Below are positions 57,160 to 64,000 of a DNA stretch of 64,000 nucleotides, piece after piece (the first letter of the stretch is position 1; the number at the start of each line of letters is the position of its first letter). The position numbers were made by a program, and so were the translations under genes. Under the pieces are notes generated by a model. That model was not told the origin of the DNA and searched no databases. It saw only the letters and a program-made list of their open reading frames with translations. This stretch comes from Trileptium ribeirensis (taxonomy: Eukaryota; Nematoda; Enoplea; Enoplida; Thoracostomopsidae), in the NCBI GenBank assembly GCA_030248225.1, contig JASANE010012761.1:1-64000 (forward strand). Reading direction: 5' to 3'.

Positions 57160-59542
57160 TTACTTTACGCCAAAGTCTTTGTCACTGAATGTCCCGAACA
57201 CGCGTTTTCGATTGTCATTAAGCTGAACAAAATCGTTGGCAACATCGGCCAAATTAAGCCCGTCGGTTCGCTCCTTGTGAATGTTTAATACGGCCAGACT
57301 ATTGAAGCGCTTTTGCGTCATTGTGGTTCGTAGCCATGTTTTGATGCGCCTCATAGCAGAAAATGATCGTTCGCCAATAGCATCCGTTGCAGGATTCACA
57401 AGAATTAGGGTGACGAGTTTCGTAATTTCGCTGAAGAGCCCCTTCGTGTGCGAATCCCATTTCTTCATCTTCTGGTAAATGTCGTCAAAGCATGTCACAG
57501 CTTGATCCTTCATCTGCTGCCGGAAAACGGGGCACTGAGCAGCTAAACTGTTAAAGTTAATGTCACAGCTGTAATCTGTCTTTAAGGTTTCCGTATCCAT
57601 TAAGTAGTCAGTACCATTGGCCACGTTTAGCAGAAGCCTTTCCATCGCTTTATACGTCTGGAACCCGGGTTGGTCAAATCTCTGCTGGATGCCCATAATG
57701 ATATCATCAATAGATTTAAAGTAGATTTGTCTGTAGTAGTCTTCAATTGAAAGGGGATGATACGCTTTGGCCGTCCCGTCATCGATTCTCTTAGGAGGAA
57801 CACGTTTTCGTGGCAACTTTGGATCGGTAATCTTGCATTCTAAGGAACGACGCCGCTTCTGGACAAGTGCAAAAAACGCATCGAAATCTTTGTCAGTTCG
57901 CATTGCCATTATACTTTCCTTAGTCAAGCCAGCCAAATGTTCTCCATGGGCAGCAGACATTTTGGACTTCTGTAATGTTTTTGATAGATTATCAGTGATT
58001 GAAAACAAACGCTGCCCGAGATTGAGCCCAAAAAAATACCCAAAATCTCCCATCTGAGATTGCACACCAATTATTCTTGCACGGACCTCTGTGTCTAATT
58101 TCTCTGCCAAACATTCTTCCCACAGTGTCATTAGTGCATCGTAATTTTCTATGATCCGCAGGAAACTGTCACCCCGGACAGTCCATCGTGTAGGGCAAAG
58201 AACCTTGAGACCGGGTGCTTCAGTGTTCATGTCACCCTTTATTCGGTCCAGAAAAGCCTGGCGTTTTGGCGAGAACTTTACCAGTTTACAGATTTCTTTC
58301 GTAGTATCTAAGGTGTTGCTCAGCAGCTGAGATGCTGACTTTTTGGACATATCATGAACTGCCAGGCTCAGAGCGTGGCCGTGGCAATGAGTCAGATGGG
58401 CTGTTGGTGCGTCACGTTTAATTCGGATTGCAACGCCGCTCTTCGCCCCAGCCATATTACTCGCGCCGTCGTAGCATTGACCTCGACAACTCTGCAAAGG
58501 AATATCAATCCGAATCAATGCATCCCTGATGACATTAGTAATGGTGTCAGCCGACGTGTCAGGTAGCTCATAAAATCCAATGAAGTCTTCGTTAGGGCTT
58601 AGGTCACTGTCAATCCATCGCAAACATACCGTAAGTTGCTCTTTATTCGCTGTGTCAGTGCACTCATCAGCCAACAGCGAGTAAAATGTCACGCCCTTAA
58701 TGCACTTGCAGATCTCCCGGAGAACATGCGATGCCATGATTTGGATTATCTCATTCTGGATGTCATGTGATGTGTATTTGTCAGACTTGCGACTTAGCCA
58801 CGGTTCGATCGAATTGTCGTCTGTTGCCCGCAAATGCAAAAGCTGCACGAAGTTTGACTCGAATTGATCTGTACCCAGGAATGGTATTCCTTGCCGGCCC
58901 AAAAACCGCAGATTTTGTAATATTTTTGCGAAAACGTGACGGTTACAGCTGCGTTGATGAGCAAGTTGGGAGCTGACCATATCGCCAATGTCACTACATG
59001 TTTTCGGTAACTCAATGAGCTTTTCCACTGCTGTTTTGTGACAATTGCTTTCTTGGTGCTCCTGGAACTTCACAAGCGCCTTTTTCCAATTGGAAAACCC
59101 TTTTGTGATAAATGTTTCGTCAATACTGGGGACTGCCATAAGTAGCTTCTTTTTGCTGGCACTCGCGCAAATGTGACATAAAACTGAATCTATGCCCAAA
59201 AGATAATGCAGCCATTTAAAGTCGTTGAACCATTTTTCCTGAAACGCCCTGCTTTCCCAACTGTCTTTTGGGAAAATTACAGCCTCTAGGCTGATACGGC
59301 TCGTCTGGAAGAGGCAAATCCTGATGTTGGGGTACATCTGGCGGTATACATGCTGTTTCTGCAGGAACTTTCTCCAGTGCTGAGTAACTAGTGAGTAAAG
59401 ATGTAGAAGGACTATGATCCACGTCTGCCACACCGACGGGTTGATTTTCTGGGACTGCCGCAGTTGACGCCTGTTCCCTATAAAGGAAAGAGTATACTAA
59501 AGGAGTATCTTTAATGAAATGAAAATTTTCGCATTTATCCAA
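57160..59542 (-). CDS. hAT transposase, nearly intact (one frameshift)
   Basis: The enzyme would excise and reinsert the element with an RNase H-like DDE fold. The natural N-terminus appears to start at 59542 (MDKCENFHF), giving PYQPRGCNFPKRQLGKQ, the entry to a TTF-type zinc finger. Near 59250 a one-base shift moves to the main frame, which continues RAFQEKWFNDFKWLHY, then the finger cysteines and FQEHQESNCH. That main frame is open for 757 codons to the stop at 57160. Motifs: LADECTD (first catalytic Asp, about residue 254 of the long frame), CRGQCYDGASNMAG (second Asp), CHGHALSLAVHD, and the C-terminal ERSFSAMRRIKTWLR dimerisation block (about residue 688). Apart from the shift there is no lesion, so it is recent or could be domesticated. 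An intron or sequencing error could explain the shift. Confidence 0.88.
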
Positions 59543-59754
59543 GTTTCCATCTAAAGATAGGAAGTTATCAGTTTACTATACTCGCGCACAGCTCTGCTTC
59601 CATTCATACAAATATAAATATCTTTTTCAACTTTGCGGCAAGTGAACGCAGAACTGTTATGTCACGAAATGCTAAGCTGCTTAAAAAGGGCAGGGGTCAA
59701 TTGCCATTGGGTTAGCACTGGTTTGCAACTACTAGTTAATCTGCAGAGTGTGGT

Positions 59755-59831
59755 TGACGCACATTAAAATCAGTTTGACGCAGATTAAAAACGCCTGACG
59801 CACTTTGAATGCAGGCTCTAAATGTGCGTCA
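59755..59831. promoter_or_regulatory. TGACGCA repeats upstream of the transposase
   Basis: TGACGCA at 59755, 59776 and 59796 (spacing 21 and 20 bp, about two helical turns) and the inverse TGCGTCA at 59825 lie 210-290 bp upstream of the transposase start, inside the element. Such regular short repeats could be transposase subterminal binding sites or bZIP (CRE/ATF-like) sites. Confidence 0.4.
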
Positions 59832-60744
59832 GTTCGAGGTTTTTTTGGTTTGAAAGAAACCAGAGCGGCCATGTCTGAACAAATTTCGATGAAAATTAAC
59901 ATGCGACCAGAAAAATGATACGGCTATAAGCGTAAAAAATTTTGTGCAGATCGGTCCAGTGGATAGTCAGCACTCGTGGTTCCAGAAAGCTGATATATTT
60001 TTATCAAAAATGCTTGCAAATTTCTGTCGCACATTTGGTGCCTTTACTATACAAGCCTAAATCGCACTCTGTCTGCACATGAGATTAAACATTTGTGCTG
60101 CAGCTGGGATTTAACTTAAAGCAATATGTCATAAGTGTTATCTAGTTAATCGTAGGAAGTTCCCCACGAAACCGAGACTTCGAGAAGTACTAAGTAATTT
60201 CAAAAGTATTTAATATCGACCAGGCAGTTTATTTTGGAGACCCTACTGCATGCGGCATAAAAACGCACCCAGCGAAAATCCTGTTTTCATACAAAAACTT
60301 TACATTGAAGCTTGTAAAACCGTCGTCTGCGATTCCGAACTTGTCTTACTATGAAGATAACTGCTTATGATTACCCAACACTTACCCCTTGGTTTTCTTG
60401 GAGGAACCTATGAATTCAGAGAGATTACATTGTCGTTTCTTCATTTCCAAAATCGAAACAGCTTTATAAAATCGAAAACGAAGTCAGGCTAGCCACGGAT
60501 TAGTTAAGAACACATATATATATATATAATAATTAATGTCCTGAAATAGTCACATCACAACAGTAGGTAGCTGCTGAGACACAGCTTATAGTTGAAGCTG
60601 CATCTCAGCAACCCAACTAATGTTACATTTAAATTCATTCTTGCGTTGTCGCGCAAAAACTGGGGGGGGGCTATAGCCCCCCTAGCCCCCCCGGCTCCGC
60701 GGTCCTAAACAGGAAACAAAGCAAAAAGAAAAAAAAAATCACTG

Positions 60745-61770
60745 AAACACTTCATATCGTGCTGCAAAAATGGGGGTATGCAGGGGTAGGTCTTCCCTTC
60801 CACATTCACAAAAAAAAAAGCCCACCATGGTACAAAAAAAAAAAAAAAAAATTTCATATGGTGTCAAAGACTCCGCAATTACTAAAGGATCTCTAAGAAA
60901 AAAAACACAAAAAAGAGAGAAAACACTTCATATAGCGTATTCAAAATACATGGATAACCACTAGATATCTCCCAAAAATAAATAACAAAAAAACCACACC
61001 CCCAAAAAAACAGGGGAACACACTCCCAGCGCTCCAAAACCCACAGCTATCCTTTACATTTAACACGACAAAAAGGTTAACACTGCTCATGAAAATAGAG
61101 AGCAAACACTTCTATATCGTGTTGCCAAAATCTATGGTATTTACTAGAAGTTATCTGCTTGACAAAAAGTCTAAGTCTGCTCATAAAAATAGAGAGCAAA
61201 CACTTCTATATCGTGTTGCCGAAATCTATGGTATTTACTAGTAGTTATCTGCTTAACATTTAATAAGACAAAACCTAAGACTGCTCATAAAAATAGAGCA
61301 GCAAATAATTTCTATATCGTGTTGTCAAAATCTATGGTAAATCCCAGTAGTTATCTGCTTAACATTTAATAAGACAAAAACCTAAGACTGCTCATAAAAA
61401 TAGAGCAGCAAATACTTTCTATATCGTGTTGCCAAAATCTATGGTATTTACCAGTAGTTATCTGCTTAACATTTAATAAGACAAAACCTATGACTGCTCA
61501 TAAAAATAGAGCAGCAAATACTTTCTGTATCGTGTTGTCAAAATCTATGGTATTTACCAGTAGTTATCTGCTTGACATTTAGCTACACAAAAAGCCTAAG
61601 ACTGCTCATAATAATAGAGCAGCAAATACTTTCTATATCGTGTTGTCAAAATCTATGGTATTTACCAGTAGTTATCTGCTTAACATTTAATAAGAGAAAA
61701 ACCTAAGACTGCTCATAAAAATGGAGCAGCAAATACTGTTTATATTGTGTTGTCAAAACCCATGGTTCCC
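60745..61770. repeat. 107-bp satellite, about seven good units plus diverged ones
   Basis: CTGCTCATAAAAATAGAGCAGCAAATACTT then CTATATCGTGTTG(C/T)CAAAATCTATGGTATTTACCAGTAGTTATCTGCTTAACATTTAATAAGA recurs with CTGCTCAT at about 61083, 61173, 61281, 61388, 61494, 61601 and 61709 (period about 106-108, first one shorter). Diverged CACTTCATAT units extend left to about 60745, nearly touching the right end of the hAT element. Confidence 0.88.
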
Positions 61771-64000
61771 ACGTTGGTTTTCGCCCTGACCATTAAATTG
61801 CCAGTAGCAAAGGAAGAACCACCGTAAGCCTTCTAGTAAAAATTAGTATAGAACTCTGCAATACCACATTGTCGATATTTCTCAGGATCATTTTCTGTCG
61901 AACGGACATTAATATGTATATCGGACCCCCATATTCGAGGAGGTGTCGGTTTCATCTAACGGATGTATCCAACCGACCTTTCCTCCAATAGAAATTGGCT
62001 GCTAAAAGCTAAGGAAAAAGCGAAGGTGACATCCAATACGGATTTATATTGAATTGGAGTGCTGGGACGTGTCATATTCCAATTGCGCACTCTGGTGTGT
62101 CGTACTCTTGGTTCGAATTAAAAAGACATTCACAATGCATAATAAATCGTTTGGTAGCTTTTGTTTGTGCGATTAATATTCAGGTCTGCAAGTTGCAAGG
62201 TCTATAGGCCACGCGAAGAAATTGATGACAGCGGAAGGCTCTTAAATTGCTCACAACTACTAATAATGCTCACAGTTATGTTGTTGAAATGAGAAATCGG
62301 TGTTTTCCTTTACATGAGATTTGTTACAACTCCGGCACATTTGCAAATGCTTACTAGTCCCAAAGACCCTGTTTTGCATGAATTAAGTTGCAGATTGTAT
62401 AACATTGCATTACGTATGTTAAACGGCAAGGATTTTTCGCACAGTCATCTTATCGGCAACCCATAGGTGTCGGTAGGGAGATAGGTGGGATATCCGTCAA
62501 TGGTCAGACCTCTGCCAAACCAAATCTACCCACGAAGGATTCGCCCCTCTCCCCGTTAGCCGCTGCCTTGGTTGGACACCCAAGCATTGCTGTACGAAAT
62601 GTCCAGTAACTCGTCCAACAGTTATTTGTGTAAATAAAACATTTACAGAGTCCTGTAGTTACTCACTGTGAAATAGTCATGCTTTAGACAATATGCGCAG
62701 TGTGTATTGTATGCAACATACCTTTGAAATAGGTTTGAACCGTAACTAATTCCTAGATTTTGCGCTTCTACAACATCTCGTCGTAAACATGTCCCAAATT
62801 TTATGAGATACACGTAGTAACTCATCTGAACATTGCTATCACTTTACGTGTGTGGTTCTAAATATAGACATGTCAAAACAATTCTTATTAATAAACCTAA
62901 ATAATGAAATTTCACAGCTTTTACAGTTAATAGTCTGCGATATTTGAAATTGGCCACAACGATGATGTCTTTCAGTTTGAGTCAATTCGTATAAACTACA
63001 CGATACTGCGCAAGTAACGATCGTCACAGTACGTAGAAATTTCTTAAGCAAGGTAAAGAATAAGTAGTTGGCGAGACCCTGGCCAGCATTCAATTGTGGG
63101 TCGGTTAGGGTTATACATCATAAGATATAACCCGGGTTCGGAACAATAATGTATTAATTCTTTATTTTTTATATATACCATATATCATTTTTTCTACGCT
63201 TTATGTATATGTTATCGTTCAACTAGTAGTAGAAACCAAACATACCAAAGCGATGTTCTAGCATACCTGACCTCAAAGTGTTATTTGATAAATGACTACG
63301 GGACATTAGCAAAACATAATCGTCTTAACATATATATATATACCTACTAATTCTATCAACGACTCTCTGTAATTCGATTACACCGATGCGGTAGGGAATT
63401 TGGAGCTGTTTTTAATTTCCTCGCAGACCTATTTTATATTCTAAATATTTTGTTAAAAAATAAAATATTTGGTTCACGCGCCATAACGCAATCACAATGT
63501 TAGGATGTTGTAGCTAAAATTTTAATGCATGATTGCTTTAGTCGATTGTTTTTACGTAGACATGCCTAATAAACGAACGTCTGTCATAAAACGATTTTGG
63601 TATGGAATGTACAAAAGCGGATTTAATTTTTACCTTGTTTGAGAAAATATATAAGCGCCGTCTGTATAGTATTAACGGGCAGGCTCAATGGTGTAGAAGT
63701 GCAAATTGTTTGTGTAATACCTATGCTAGGACCTATAATTAAAAGATGGTTTTCAAATGAATTATGCAATTCTATTATAGTCCGAATATTAAAATGAATA
63801 TAGCTAAGCGTTTGTAGTTTGATTTGTTTAATAAACGAAATGAAACTGCTCATTTGTTAATAAGCAAAGTTGTGACTCTGTCACAGACTGAATATAAAAA
63901 ATTTTCTATGATTTTTATAAATTTTTTCAGTTTACTGATCGAATCGAATTTTAAGCACGAAATTTTTTAATGCCTAACTAACTACCGTTGGGCCTTTAGT
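61771..64000. other. Non-coding stretch
   Basis: AT-rich DNA. No recognisable gene, RNA or repeat; open frames are under 90 codons. A TATA microsatellite lies near 63331-63341. Confidence 0.5.

Larger units (their letters stand above)
57002..60707 (-). mobile_element. hAT transposon (ZMYM1/DUF4371 type)
   Basis: The left end CAGGGACTGCGGAGC (57002-57016) is matched by the right end GCTCCGCGGTCCTa (60694-60707) as an imperfect terminal inverted repeat, about 12 of 15 positions. G/C-rich CTATAGCCCCCCTAGCCCCC just inside the right end is typical of this hAT group. It encloses one transposase gene on the minus strand. I could not settle an 8-bp target duplication, because A-rich sequence flanks both ends. 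Confidence 0.6.

Overview
This is eukaryotic, almost certainly invertebrate-animal, DNA. It is AT-rich, has no dense gene layout, and is filled with animal-type mobile elements: an RTE-like LINE, an L2/CR1-like LINE fragment, BEL/Pao and Ty3/gypsy (CsRn1-like) LTR retrotransposons, an envelope-bearing LTR element, a ZMYM1/DUF4371-type hAT transposon, foldback repeats and satellites. I cannot name the phylum. I found no convincing host protein-coding gene. The only host gene I support is a tRNA-Arg(CCT) at about 44.0 kb.

Layout. 0-7.4 kb: four tandem-repeat arrays (about 175, 115, 41 and 160 bp units) in non-coding DNA. 7.5-9.8 kb: a 5'-truncated, frameshifted LINE. 9.8-14.2 kb: foldback repeats and an AP-1-like site cluster. 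14.27-23.58 kb: a composite of an unusual envelope-bearing LTR element. 25.39-27.21 kb: a diverged, coding-free relative of it. 29.0-40.17 kb: a BEL/Pao element (minus strand) with 5-bp target-site duplications, broken by a Ty3/gypsy element (plus strand) and carrying a 327-base A tract. 40.2-49 kb: foldback and hAT-like remnants, the tRNA, and a LINE fragment. 49.5-51.5 kb: a GC-richer stretch with three related stem-loops. 54.1-54.5 kb: L2/CR1 LINE fragment. 57.0-60.7 kb: hAT transposon with a nearly intact transposase. 60.7-61.8 kb: a 107-bp satellite.

The most interesting system is the envelope-bearing family. Its internal region reads gag, env, protease and then the 3' LTR, with no reverse transcriptase, RNase H or integrase. 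The same env-then-protease order occurs in two copies. The primer site matches tRNA-Gln, and a splice donor in R plus an acceptor before env suggest a spliced env message. Both family loci end in U5 on both sides (inverted LTR ends), and each is bounded by its own 4-bp direct repeat (TTAC and TTCG). That looks like real integration of cDNA with inverted LTR ends, plausibly from a strong-stop (R-U5) strand switch. Replication enzymes would have to come from a partner element outside this window.

A second notable signal is a set of three stem-loops at 49.67, 50.16 and 50.57 kb. They share an identical inner hairpin, but their outer stems differ in sequence while still pairing, which suggests conserved RNA structure.
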